Notes: generated by a model not told the origin, from the letters alone. Counted from the stretch's first letter, positions 17,059 to 25,311 are shown. The stretch: DNA of 36,889 bases from Amnibacterium sp. (GCA_025936735.1 JAICSU010000005.1:1-36889); one strand, 5' to 3'. Translations and numbers: made by a program.

Positions 17059-18152
17059 TGCGGCTCGAGGACACCCTCCAGCAGCAGGATCCGATCGACG
17101 CGGGGGAGTCGGCACGCCTCTTCGCGGTCGGCGGCGCCTGCCTCGCGCTGCTCGCGGCCGTCGGCATGACCGCGGTCTCCGCGCGGGAGGTCGCGAGCTG
17201 GCCGCTCGAGATCGGGGCGATCGTGGTCGTCGCGCTCACCGGCACGGTCGTGACGGTGGCCGCGAGCCCGTTCCGGAGTCCGTTCCGCCTGCGGAGCCAC
17301 GTGCTCGTGCTCGGCCTCTCCCTGCTCGCCTTCCTGCTCGACGAGCTGGCGCAGCTCGGCTCGAACGGGCTCGTGCACGACGACTGGGGCCTCGTCACGG
17401 TCCCGATCTTCCTGTTCGTCGTGTCCATCATGCGGCCGCCGCAGGAGGTGCTGGTCGGCGGGCTCGTCGCCGCGCTCGTCGTCGGCGCCACGGCCGCGCT
17501 GGTCTCCCCCTTCATCGCCCTGCAGATCTCGCCCTTCACCCGCGCCTCCGTCGCGATGACCTCCGTCGTCGCCCCCGCCTGCGCCGCGGCGGCATTCGCC
17601 CGTGTGGCGCTGGCTCGCCTGCAGCGCACGACGGCGAAGCGGAACGGGATCAACACCGTCGACGAGGTCGTCCGGCTCTCCGTGCAGCAGGAGACGATCG
17701 CGCGGCTGGAGGCGGAGGTCGTCCCGCTGATCAGCGACATCCTCGCCGACGACGTGCTCACGGAGGGCGACGGGCGACGGGCACGGGCCATCGCCACCGG
17801 CCTGCGCACCGCCCTGCTCGCCGACCTGCGACGGGACTGGCTGAGCGAGGCGGGCTTCGTCGTCACCGATCGCCAGTCCTACGTCGAGCGGATGAGCCCC
17901 GACCAGCGCACGGCCGTCCGCGGGCTGCTCGGCGCCCTCCCCCTGCTCGACCCCGCGCGGCCCGGCACGGCGGTCGTCGTGGGCCAGGACCGGGAGGCGG
18001 TGCTCGAGCTCACGGTGCCCGTACGGTCGCGGCCCCCGCGGTCCGTCCTGGCGCCGCTGCTCCCGGTGCTGCGCTCCGTGTTCGCGCACGTGGACCTGCG
18101 CAGCGACGAGCACGCGGTGGTGCTCGTCGCCGAGGTCCCGGTCGCCCGCTGA
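17058..18152 (+). CDS. Membrane partner protein, kinase-shaped but without kinase motifs
   Basis: 364 aa, not recognised as a named family. Residues about 21-187 hold about six hydrophobic helices, as in the preceding protein. Residues about 200-262 form an amphipathic helical stretch (VDEVVRLSVQQETIARLEAE and following), where a dimerisation helix pair would be in a DesK-type kinase, but it contains no His. Residues about 265-364 occupy the ATPase position but show no N, G1 or G2 box. The 1-nt stop/start overlap with the kinase-like gene means coupled translation and probably a complex with it. It may be a degenerate, regulatory half of a heterodimeric sensor. Function unknown. Confidence 0.75.
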   Translation: MRLEDTLQQQDPIDAGESARLFAVGGACLALLAAVGMTAVSAREVASWPLEIGAIVVVALTGTVVTVAASPFRSPFRLRSHVLVLGLSLLAFLLDELAQLGSNGLVHDDWGLVTVPIFLFVVSIMRPPQEVLVGGLVAALVVGATAALVSPFIALQISPFTRASVAMTSVVAPACAAAAFARVALARLQRTTAKRNGINTVDEVVRLSVQQETIARLEAEVVPLISDILADDVLTEGDGRRARAIATGLRTALLADLRRDWLSEAGFVVTDRQSYVERMSPDQRTAVRGLLGALPLLDPARPGTAVVVGQDREAVLELTVPVRSRPPRSVLAPLLPVLRSVFAHVDLRSDEHAVVLVAEVPVAR

Positions 18153-18216
18153 CGGGGCACACAGCGCTTTCGGCCGGGCATGGGGCATGCTCGGCACTCC
18201 CGACGCGAGGAGCAGA

Positions 18217-19041
18217 GTGAGCGACAGCGCGACACCGCCGGCCGATGAGGCCGGCGTCACCGGCGAGCTGCGCCACGACACCGCCGTCGGCGCCACGTCG
18301 CTCACCGCGTGGACGACGCCCCCGGGCCGTCGCGCCGCGGCGGTCACGACGCAGGCCGCGCGACGCGTCGGCGCCCACGGCGCGCTCGCGCTGACGCTGG
18401 GGATCGGTGTCGTCGCCGTCTTCCTGCTCGCGTTCCTCGCCTCGCGGGTCTACGACGGGGTCACGGAGCGCGACGGCGTCGCGGGGTTGGACGTCCCCGT
18501 GCTGCATGCCGCCATGGGAATGCGTTCGCCCGTGCCCGACACGATCGCCGCCGTCGTCGCCGTCGTCTTCGGTCCGGTCGGGATGCCCGTCCTCGCCCTC
18601 GCGGCGATCCTGCTGCTCGCTCTCCGCCGGCGCTCCTGGACGCCCGTTCTCCTCGTGGCGGCCGCCGGCCTCGGATCGCTGGCGATGACGATCGCCGGCA
18701 AGGACATCATCGACCGGCATCGCCCGCTGCGCATCGACGCGATCCCGCCGTTCGAGACCTCCCCCTCGTTCCCGAGCGGGCACACGCTGAACGCCACCGT
18801 CATCGCCGGCGTCGTCGCCTACCTGATCCTCCTGCGCCGCCGGTCGGCCGCCGGACGGACCGTCACGATCGTGGCCGCGGTGGTCATAGCGATCGTGGTG
18901 GGACTCACTCGCATCCTGCTCGGCGCCCACTGGTTCACCGACGTGCTCGCCGGGTGGCTGCTCGGCGCCGCCTGGCTGGCCCTGGTCATCACCGCGCACC
19001 GGCTGTACCTGACGGCGCGCGTCCGGGGCGCGCCGGCCTGA
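18217..19041 (+). CDS. PAP2-family membrane phosphatase
   Basis: 274 aa, about six membrane helices after a cytoplasmic N-terminal stretch of some 50 residues. The three PAP2 signatures are present in order: GKDIIDRHRP (KxxxxxxRP), PSFPSGHTLN (PSGH) and RILLGAHWFTDVLAGW (SRxxxxxHxxxD type, with Arg and His kept). Such enzymes remove phosphate from lipid phosphates, for example undecaprenyl-pyrophosphate or phosphatidic acid. The start is placed at GTG 18217, which has GAGGAG 3 nt upstream of the spacer AGA; ATG 18187, 10 codons earlier, is the alternative. It lies 64 nt after the kinase-partner gene and may or may not share its transcript. Confidence 0.88.
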   Translation: MSDSATPPADEAGVTGELRHDTAVGATSLTAWTTPPGRRAAAVTTQAARRVGAHGALALTLGIGVVAVFLLAFLASRVYDGVTERDGVAGLDVPVLHAAMGMRSPVPDTIAAVVAVVFGPVGMPVLALAAILLLALRRRSWTPVLLVAAAGLGSLAMTIAGKDIIDRHRPLRIDAIPPFETSPSFPSGHTLNATVIAGVVAYLILLRRRSAAGRTVTIVAAVVIAIVVGLTRILLGAHWFTDVLAGWLLGAAWLALVITAHRLYLTARVRGAPA

Positions 19042-19123
19042 CCCGCTGAGCCCTTCCTCCGACCGGTCTGCCGATCCCCCGAACGCCGGGAAGCCGCCCA
19101 GCCGGGCGCGGGACCATTGCCCC

Positions 19124-20071
19124 ATGACAACGTTCCAGCCGGCGCCGCGAGGGGCGTTCCAGGACGCGCCCGAGGTCACGCGTCGGCACGGGTGGTGGTG
19201 GAAGGCGCTTCTCACCGGGCTGCTGCTGTGGGGGCTGAGCATCCTCGTCACGGTCGTGACGCTGAACGCCAACCTCGTGCCCACACTCATCCTCATCGGC
19301 AGCTTCCTCGTGCCGTTCGCCGTCGTGCTGTTCGCCGCCGAGCGCATCAGCCGGAGCATCTCCGTCACGCACCTGCTCGTCGCGTTCTTCGTCAGCGGCG
19401 TGCTGGGCGTCCTCGGTGCCTCGCTCCTCGAGTCGCGGCTGCAACCGACCCCCCTGCTGTACTTCGCCGTCGGCCTGATCGAGGAGGCCGTCAAGGCCGT
19501 CCTCGTGATCGTGGTCGGTCGCGCGCTCGTGCCGAAGACCGCGCGGCAGGGCGCGCTGCTCGGGGCCACCGTTGGAGCCGGCTTCGCGGCGTTCGAGTCC
19601 GCCGGCTACGCGTTCAACTCGGCGATCACCGCGCACGGCATCAGCCTCGCGAGCCTGCTCGAGACCGAGGCCGTTCGTGCGCTGCTGACGCCGCTCGGTC
19701 ACGTGCTCTGGACCGCCGTCTTCGGCGCTGCGCTGTTCGCCGCCGCCCGGGACGGCCGCCGGTACCGCTTCACGATCGGCGTGCTCGTCACCTTCGTCAT
19801 CGTCGCCGTGCTGCACGCCTTCTGGGATTCGATGAGCACGATCGCGGGCATCCTCGCCGTGATCCTCACCGGCAACGTGATCCCGGCGTTCGAGTACGGC
19901 GTGCTGCGGCCCGGCACGGTCTCCCGGGTGCAGGAGCTCTCGATGGTCTTCTACATCGTCGGACTCGCGGTGCTCTCCGTCATCGGCATCGCCGTGCTGA
20001 TCGGCCTGGTCCGGCGCAGGCGGAACCGCGACGCCGAGGTCGTGGCGCGGCACTACGCGACCAGCGCCTGA
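19124..20071 (+). CDS. PrsW-family intramembrane metalloprotease
   Basis: 315 aa, about eight to nine membrane helices. The family motifs are all visible: EEAVK at residues 120-124, FAAFE ending at Glu158, His193 in PLGHVLW, and His231 in VLHAFWD, the expected metal-binding and catalytic residues. In Bacillus subtilis PrsW cuts the anti-sigma factor RsiW; no anti-sigma factor is encoded here, so the target is unknown. No Shine-Dalgarno sequence or TAnnnT box lies immediately upstream of ATG 19124. Last gene of a run of four plus-strand membrane genes; converges on the aminotransferase gene with 22 nt between stops and no convincing terminator. Confidence 0.88.
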   Translation: MTTFQPAPRGAFQDAPEVTRRHGWWWKALLTGLLLWGLSILVTVVTLNANLVPTLILIGSFLVPFAVVLFAAERISRSISVTHLLVAFFVSGVLGVLGASLLESRLQPTPLLYFAVGLIEEAVKAVLVIVVGRALVPKTARQGALLGATVGAGFAAFESAGYAFNSAITAHGISLASLLETEAVRALLTPLGHVLWTAVFGAALFAAARDGRRYRFTIGVLVTFVIVAVLHAFWDSMSTIAGILAVILTGNVIPAFEYGVLRPGTVSRVQELSMVFYIVGLAVLSVIGIAVLIGLVRRRRNRDAEVVARHYATSA

Positions 20072-20093
20072 GGGCGGCCGGCGGGAAGGCAGG

Positions 20094-21290
20094 TCAGGCG
20101 GGCTGCGCCGCCGTGGTGAGCACGCGCTCGAACACGTCGATGGCGTGCTCGAGGTCGGCCTCGTCGATGACGATCGGCGGAGCGAACCGCACGGTCTGAC
20201 CATGGGTGTCCTTCGCGAGCACACCCTCGGCCATCATCCGCTCGCACACCTCGCGGGCCGTGCCCACCGCCGGGTCGATGTCGACGCCGGCCCACAGGCC
20301 CCGCACCCGCACCGCCGTCACGCCGTGCCCGACGAGGGCCTGCAGGCGGCGGTCGAGCACCGCGCCGAGGTCGCGCGCGCGGGCCTGCGGCTCGCCGGTG
20401 GCGAGCATCCGCACGACCGCACGGCCGACGGCCGCGGCCAGCGGGTTGCCACCGAAGGTGGAGCCGTGCTCGCCGGGGCGCAGGACGCCGAGCACGTCCC
20501 GGTTCCCGACCACGGCCGAGACGGGCACGATGCCGCCGCCCAGGGCCTTGCCGAGCAGGTAGAGGTCGGGCACGACGCCCACGAGGTCGCAGGCGAAGGT
20601 GGCGCCGACCCGGCCGAGCCCCGACTGGATCTCGTCGGCGATGAACAGCACGTCGTGCTCGTCGCAGATGCGCCGCACGGCGGGCAGGTAGTCCTCGGGA
20701 GGCACGATGATGCCGGCCTCGCCCTGCACCGGCTCGAGGAGCACGGCGACCGTGGTCTCGTCGATCGCGGCCTCCAGCGCCTCCGCGCTGCCGTAGGGCA
20801 CGATGCGGAACCCCGGCGTGTAGGGGCCGAAGTCGTCGTGGGCGGTCGGGTCGTCGCTGAACGAGACGATGGTCGTGGTGCGGCCGTGGAAGTTGCCGGA
20901 GGCCACGACGATCGTCGCGCGGTCGCGCTCGACGCCCTTCACCCGGTAGCCCCAGGCGCGGGCGACCTTGATGCCCGACTCGACCGCCTCGGCCCCCGTG
21001 TTCATCGGCAGGACCATCTCCTTGCCGGCGAGCGCCGCGAGCTCGGTGGCGAACGGCTCGAGCTGGTCGTTCTCGAAGGCGCGCGAGACGAGCGTGACGC
21101 GGTCGAGCTGCTCCTTCGCCGCGGCGATCAGGGCGGGGTGGCCGTGCCCGAAGTTCACCGCGGAGTAGGCGGCGAGCAGGTCCAGGTACCGCTTGCCCTC
21201 CACGTCGGTGACCCAGGCGCCCTCGCCGCTCGCCACCTCGACGGGGAGCGGGTGGTAGTTGTTCGCGAGGGCGCTGCCGCTGCGGCTCAT
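20094..21290 (-). CDS. rocD: Ornithine-oxoacid transaminase
   Basis: 398 aa class III PLP aminotransferase. It would transfer the delta-amino group of ornithine to 2-oxoglutarate, giving glutamate semialdehyde. The order of conserved segments fits RocD: NYHPLPV near the start, MNTGAEAVE (96-104), NFHGRTT, the PLP phosphate and ring contacts FIADEIQSGLGR (216-227), and Lys248 in LLGKALGGG forming the Schiff base. STFGGNPLA follows. The start overlaps the stop of the ddaH-like gene by 4 nt, so the two belong to one arginine/ornithine route. Acetylornithine aminotransferase (argD) is the alternative but fits the NYHPLPV start and context less well. Confidence 0.92.
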   Translation of the reverse strand: MSRSGSALANNYHPLPVEVASGEGAWVTDVEGKRYLDLLAAYSAVNFGHGHPALIAAAKEQLDRVTLVSRAFENDQLEPFATELAALAGKEMVLPMNTGAEAVESGIKVARAWGYRVKGVERDRATIVVASGNFHGRTTTIVSFSDDPTAHDDFGPYTPGFRIVPYGSAEALEAAIDETTVAVLLEPVQGEAGIIVPPEDYLPAVRRICDEHDVLFIADEIQSGLGRVGATFACDLVGVVPDLYLLGKALGGGIVPVSAVVGNRDVLGVLRPGEHGSTFGGNPLAAAVGRAVVRMLATGEPQARARDLGAVLDRRLQALVGHGVTAVRVRGLWAGVDIDPAVGTAREVCERMMAEGVLAKDTHGQTVRFAPPIVIDEADLEHAIDVFERVLTTAAQPA

Positions 21291-22144
21291 CGCGCGATCC
21301 GGAGCTCGAGGGTGCAGCACTTCACGCCGCCGCCGCCGCGCAGCAGCTCGGAGAGGTCGAGGCCGATCGGGATGTAGCCGCGCTCCCGCAGCGACGCCTC
21401 GAACCCCTTCGCCTTCGCCGCGATGACCACGTCGCGCCCGTCGGAGATGGAGTTGAGGCCGAGCCACTGCGCGTCCTCGGCGCTCACCTCGACGGCATCC
21501 GGGTAGCGGCGCTCGAGCTCCGCCCGGCTCGCCTCGTCGAACGCCTCCGGCAGGTAGGCGATGTTGGCGTCGGGCCCCTCGGGATCGAGCACGGCGATCG
21601 CGGTGTCGAGGTGGTAGAAGCGGTCGTCGACGAGCCTCAGGGTCACGACCTCACGGTCGAACACCCGGCCGATCTCCGCGTGGCTCTCGATGCTCGTGCG
21701 GAAGCCGGTGCCCGCGAGGATGACGTCGCCGACGAGGAGGAAGTCGCCCTCCCCCTCGTTGATCTCGCGGGCTTCGTGCACCTCGAAGCCGCGGGCGCGG
21801 AACCAGTCGCCGTACGCGGGACCCTCGGCCTGACGCTCCGGGTAGGTGAACTTCGCGGTGTACGCCTTGCCGTCCAGGGTGAAGCCGCCGTTGGCGCTGT
21901 AGACCATGTCGGGCAGGCCCGCGATCGGGTCGATGAGCTCGATGGTGTGGCCGAGGCGCTCGTAGGTGTCGTACAGCGACTGCCACTGCTGGAGGGCCAG
22001 CGCGGTGTCGGTCGGCACCTGCGGATGCATCCACGGGTTGATGCGGTAGACCACGGTGAAGTGCTCGGGACGGCACATCAGGTAGTGGCGCGAGAGCGCC
22101 GAGCGGTCGGCCACGGCCGTGGCGGCCGGGAGGGTCTGGGACAC
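21287..22144 (-). CDS. ddaH: Dimethylargininase / amidinotransferase-fold guanidine hydrolase
   Basis: 285 aa, arginine-modifying pentein fold. The catalytic triad region is visible: GEGDFLLVGD (131-140), His178 in FYHLDTAIAVLD, and the nucleophile Cys276 (or 277) in GGGVKCCTLEL. DDAH hydrolyses methylated arginines to citrulline; related enzymes act on arginine or ornithine, so the substrate is not certain. The GTG start has GAAGGGG about 9 nt upstream; an in-frame GTG 19 codons earlier is possible. It is co-translated with rocD (4-nt overlap) and divergent from an AsnC regulator, suggesting arginine-derived nitrogen use under AsnC control. Confidence 0.85.
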   Translation of the reverse strand: MSQTLPAATAVADRSALSRHYLMCRPEHFTVVYRINPWMHPQVPTDTALALQQWQSLYDTYERLGHTIELIDPIAGLPDMVYSANGGFTLDGKAYTAKFTYPERQAEGPAYGDWFRARGFEVHEAREINEGEGDFLLVGDVILAGTGFRTSIESHAEIGRVFDREVVTLRLVDDRFYHLDTAIAVLDPEGPDANIAYLPEAFDEASRAELERRYPDAVEVSAEDAQWLGLNSISDGRDVVIAAKAKGFEASLRERGYIPIGLDLSELLRGGGGVKCCTLELRIAR

Positions 22145-22196
22145 GAGGAACCCCTTCGGTTCAAGACGGAGAGACTTCTGGCCGGACCGGGTCGAC

Positions 22197-22214
22197 GGCA
22201 CCTTCCAGTGTGCC
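22197..22214. promoter_or_regulatory. Inverted repeat upstream of ddaH, CACACT core
   Basis: On the minus strand GGCAC-ACTGGAAG-GTGCC, with CACACT as a possible -10 about 60 nt before the ddaH GTG. Nearly the same sequence occurs upstream of hemQ at 35803-35823. Confidence 0.35.
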
Positions 22215-22287
22215 AGCGGATCGGGGCAAGGAAGGCGATCGCCGCGCATCAGCCGTGCGCCGGATGGCGCCTTCACGCAACGATTGC

Positions 22288-22293
22288 TAGCCT
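22288..22293 (+). promoter_or_regulatory. -10 box of the AsnC gene (leaderless)
   Basis: TAGCCT followed by 6 nt and GTG 22300. Confidence 0.55.
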
Positions 22294-22299
22294 GACGGC

Positions 22300-22737
22300 G
22301 TGGATTCCATCGACTCCCGCATCCTGGACCTGCTCAAGCGCAACGCGCGCTCGGCCTACGGCGACATCGGTTCGGTGGTCGGGCTGTCCGCGTCGGCCGT
22401 GAAGCGCCGGGTCGACCGGTTGCTCGCCGAGGGCGTGATCCGGTCCTTCACGATCCAGGTCGACCCGGCCACGGAGGGCATGAGCACCGAGGCGTGGGTC
22501 GAGCTGTTCTGCCGGGGCACGGTCTCCCCCACCGAGCTGCGCCGCATCCTCTCCGCCGTGCCCGAGGTGGTCTACGCCGGCACGGTCACCGGAAGCGCCG
22601 ATGCGATCGTGCACATGCGCAGCCGCGACATCCCGAGCCTCGAGCTCGCGCTCGAACGGGTCCGCGTGGCGCCGAACGTCGACCACACGCGGAGCGCGAT
22701 CGTGCTGTCCCGCCTCGTGAACCGCATCGGCAGCTGA
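22300..22737 (+). CDS. Lrp/AsnC-family regulator (next to ddaH-rocD)
   Basis: 145 aa. The N-terminal winged helix-turn-helix (about 4-50) starts IDSRILDLLKRNARSAYGDI and has recognition helix SASAVKRRVDRLL. The C-terminal RAM (ligand-binding, oligomerisation) domain spans about 60-140, with VPEVVYAGTVTGSADAIVHM the usual central part. These proteins form dimers to octamers, sense amino acids and bind their own divergent promoter region. It faces ddaH-rocD across 155 nt, so arginine/ornithine genes are the likely targets; the class V aminotransferase starts 2 nt after its stop and is probably on the same transcript. Confidence 0.9.
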   Translation: MDSIDSRILDLLKRNARSAYGDIGSVVGLSASAVKRRVDRLLAEGVIRSFTIQVDPATEGMSTEAWVELFCRGTVSPTELRRILSAVPEVVYAGTVTGSADAIVHMRSRDIPSLELALERVRVAPNVDHTRSAIVLSRLVNRIGS

Positions 22738-22739
22738 GC

Positions 22740-23951
22740 GTGGCCTTCGACGTGGCGGCGCTCCGCGCCCTCTTCCCCTCCCTGACGTCGGGGATCGCGC
22801 ACTTCGACGGCCCCGGCGGCACCCAGACGCCGCAGCCGGTGGCGGATGCGGTCGCCCGCACGCTCGCCGGACCGCTCTCGAACCGGGGGCGTGCGACCGT
22901 GTCGGAGCGGAACGCCGACGATGCGGTGGCCGCGTTCCGGGCGGCTGTGGCAGACCTCACCGGCGGCGATCCGCGCGGTGTCGTGTTCGGCCGGAGCGCG
23001 ACGCAGCTCGCCTACGACTTCGCCCGGCACCTCGGGCGCGGCTGGGGCCCGGCCGACGAGGTGGTCGTCACGCGGCTGGACCACGACTCGAACGTGCGCC
23101 CCTGGGTCCAGGCCGCCGGACGGGCCGGGGCGACCGTGCGCTGGATCGACTTCGATCCCTCGACCGGCGAGCTCGACCTCGACAGCGCCCGCGCGGCGAT
23201 CACGGCCGCGACCCGCCTGGTGGCGGTCACCGGGGCCTCCAACCTGATCGGCACCCGGCCCCCGGTGCGCACCCTCGCCGACATCGCCCACGCCGCCGGG
23301 GCCCTCGTCTGGGTCGACGGCGTCCACCTCGCGGCGCACGCCCTCGTCGACGTGGAGGCGCTCGGCGCCGACTTCTTCGTGTGCTCCCCGTACAAGTTCC
23401 TGGGCCCGCACTGCGCGGCGCTCGTCGCGGATCCTCGGCTGCTCGAGTCCATCGAGATCGAGAAGCTCGCGCCCTCGACGGACGCCGTGCCCGAGCGGTT
23501 CGAGTACGGCACCCTTCCCTACGAGCTGATGGCGGGGGTCACGGCGGCGGTCGACGTCCTGGCCGCACTGGGCGGCGCGGACGCCGGTCTCCCGCGCCGC
23601 GAGCGGCTGGGCGTCTCGTACGCCGCTCTGCACGAGCACGAGACCCGGCTGCTCGAGCGCCTCGAATCGGGGCTCCGGACCCACGGCGACGCCGTGGTGC
23701 TCCACGCCCGCGCCGCGGAGCGCACCCCGACGCAGACGATCACGTTCCGCGACCGGTCGACGGCCGACGCCGCCGCGTTCCTCACCGATCGCGGCGTCGC
23801 GGTCGGCTCGAGCGACTTCTACGCGTACGAGGCCGCGATCCGGCTCGGCCTGCCCGACCACGCCGGCCTGCGGATGGGCATCGCGCCCTACACGACGGAA
23901 GCGGAGGTCGACCGCCTGCTGGCGGGCATCCGCGACTTCCTGACGTCCTGA
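22740..23951 (+). CDS. Class V aminotransferase, cysteine-desulfurase-like
   Basis: 403 aa PLP enzyme resembling the cysteine desulfurase-like family TIGR01976. Conserved points: HFDGPGGTQTP (21-31), FGRSATQLAYDF (83-94), VDGVHLAAH (192-200), and Lys219 in SPYKFLGPH, which binds PLP. The closing segment is LRMGIAPYTT. The mobile-loop cysteine needed for persulfide formation in IscS/SufS is not evident where expected, so true cysteine desulfurase activity is doubtful; the substrate is unknown. The GTG start lies 2 nt after the AsnC stop. Ends before a long palindrome at 23981-24067 and converges on ald. Confidence 0.85.
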   Translation: MAFDVAALRALFPSLTSGIAHFDGPGGTQTPQPVADAVARTLAGPLSNRGRATVSERNADDAVAAFRAAVADLTGGDPRGVVFGRSATQLAYDFARHLGRGWGPADEVVVTRLDHDSNVRPWVQAAGRAGATVRWIDFDPSTGELDLDSARAAITAATRLVAVTGASNLIGTRPPVRTLADIAHAAGALVWVDGVHLAAHALVDVEALGADFFVCSPYKFLGPHCAALVADPRLLESIEIEKLAPSTDAVPERFEYGTLPYELMAGVTAAVDVLAALGGADAGLPRRERLGVSYAALHEHETRLLERLESGLRTHGDAVVLHARAAERTPTQTITFRDRSTADAAAFLTDRGVAVGSSDFYAYEAAIRLGLPDHAGLRMGIAPYTTEAEVDRLLAGIRDFLTS

Positions 23952-23980
23952 CGCCCCGCCGGCTCAGCACCCCACCACCC

Positions 23981-24067
23981 GAGCACGTCGGCAGGACGGA
24001 TTCGCTTCAGCAGGACGATTCCGGCTCGTTCGTCCTGCCGAAGCGAATATGTCCTGCTGAGGTGCTC
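23981..24067. repeat. 38-bp imperfect palindrome with four GCAGGAC units
   Basis: Bases 23981-24018 pair with 24030-24067, 33 of 38 positions matching, 11-nt loop; two mismatches become G-U pairs in RNA. Each arm carries two copies of GCAGGAC 19 nt apart (23991 and 24010; inverted at 24032 and 24051) flanking ATTCGCTTC. It sits between convergent stops at 23951 and 24087. It may be a bidirectional terminator, but four symmetrically spaced units also look like a protein-binding array. Confidence 0.8.
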
Positions 24068-24086
24068 CCGCCGGGGAGCCCGCGGG

Positions 24087-25187
24087 TCAGGCCTGGGCGA
24101 CCGCGAGGCCGTGAGCGGATCCCACGGCGGCGTTGTGCAGGCGACCCGCGGCGACGTTGACGCCCGCCCGGAGCGCCGGGTCGGCCGCGATCGCGGCCTC
24201 CCAGCCGCGGTCCGCGAGCGCCAGCACGTAGGGCAGCGTCGCGTTCGTGAGCGCGATGGTCGACGTCTGCGGGACGGCGCCCGGCATGTTCGCCACGCAG
24301 TAGAACCGGGAGCCGTGCACCGCGAAGGTCGGCTCGTCGTAGGTGGTGGGGCGGGACCCCTCGAAGCAGCCGCCCTGGTCGATGGCGATGTCGACGAGCA
24401 CGGAGCCCGCCCGCATGTCCGCCACCATCGCGTCCGTCACGAGCTTCGGCGCCGCGGCGCCGGGGATGAGCACGCTGCCGATCACGAGATCCGCGTCGCG
24501 CAGGCGCGCGGCGATCTCGTACGGGCTCGAGCGGAGGGTCTGCACCCGGCCGCCGAAACGGGCGTCGAGCGCCTTCAGCTTCGGCAGGCTGATGTCGAAG
24601 ACGGTCACGTCCGCCTGCATGCCGACCGCGATGGTCGCCGCGTTCTCGCCCGCGACGCCGCCGCCCAGGATCACGACCTTGCCGCGCGGGGTGCCGGTCA
24701 CACCCCCGAGCAGGACGCCGCGTCCGCCGTGCGGGCGCATGAGCTGCTCGGCCCCCGCCTGCACCGCGAGGCGCCCGGCGATCTCGCTCATCGGCGCGAG
24801 CAGCGGGAGCGAGCGGTCGGGGAGCTGCACCGTCTCGTACGCGATGGCGGTGGTGCCGGAGCCGAGGAGTGCCTCGGTGAGCGGGCGATCGGCGGCGAGG
24901 TGCAGGTAGGTGAAGAGGACCTGGTCCTCCCGCAGGAAGCCGTACTCGGACGAGACCGGCTCCTTCACCTTGAGCAGCAGCTCCGCCCTGCCCCACACGT
25001 CGGCTGCGGAGTCGCCGAGCTCCGCTCCCGCCACCTCGTACTCGGCGTCGCTGTAGCCGGAGCCCTCGCCCGCGCCCCGCTGCACGAGCACACGGTGGCC
25101 GTGGCCCACGAGCTCGTGCGCGCCGGACGGCGTGACGGCGACGCGCGACTCGTTGCTCTTCACCTCGGTGGGCACGCCGATCAGCAT
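24087..25187 (-). CDS. ald: Alanine dehydrogenase
   Basis: 366 aa, NAD-dependent, interconverting alanine with pyruvate and ammonia. The start MLIGVPTEVKSNESRVAVTP is diagnostic. Lys75 (LLKVKEP) and His96 (TYLHLA) are the expected substrate contacts, the Rossmann loop is VVILGGGVAGENAA (171-184), and IAIDQGGCFE carries the catalytic Asp. FYCVANMPGAVPQTST is a further Ald hallmark. ATG 25187 is preceded by GAAGAGG; an earlier in-frame start at 25256 would add 23 atypical residues. Divergent from an Lrp-type gene, the arrangement known for ald and its activator in other actinobacteria and rhizobia. Confidence 0.95.
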   Translation of the reverse strand: MLIGVPTEVKSNESRVAVTPSGAHELVGHGHRVLVQRGAGEGSGYSDAEYEVAGAELGDSAADVWGRAELLLKVKEPVSSEYGFLREDQVLFTYLHLAADRPLTEALLGSGTTAIAYETVQLPDRSLPLLAPMSEIAGRLAVQAGAEQLMRPHGGRGVLLGGVTGTPRGKVVILGGGVAGENAATIAVGMQADVTVFDISLPKLKALDARFGGRVQTLRSSPYEIAARLRDADLVIGSVLIPGAAAPKLVTDAMVADMRAGSVLVDIAIDQGGCFEGSRPTTYDEPTFAVHGSRFYCVANMPGAVPQTSTIALTNATLPYVLALADRGWEAAIAADPALRAGVNVAAGRLHNAAVGSAHGLAVAQA

Positions 25188-25271
25188 GGGAGACCTCTTC
25201 CTCGCGCGATCCGCTCGCGGTTCCCCCTGGATTACTCCTGCTGTTCGGGGTTGCACTAGATGCGCCGAATT

Positions 25272-25284
25272 TCCACATGGTGGA
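25272..25284. promoter_or_regulatory. TCCAC-N3-GTGGA inverted repeat between ald and lrp
   Basis: Perfect 5-bp inverted repeat, with another GTGGA at 25292-25296 in direct orientation 12 nt on. It lies 28 nt before the lrp -10 and 85 nt before the ald start. A candidate binding site of the adjacent Lrp regulator; the short arms make this tentative. Confidence 0.4.
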
Positions 25285-25311
25285 TAGCCCTGTGGACGAA
25301 TGATGTTCGGC

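Noticed and set aside
15853-18152. Classical two-component system
   Set aside because: No response regulator gene is adjacent in either direction, so the label would overstate the evidence.
20072-20093. Terminator between prsW-like and rocD stops
   Set aside because: Only GCCTGA/TCAGGC, which includes the two stop codons, can pair across the gap; the stem is too short and the loop too long to support a call.
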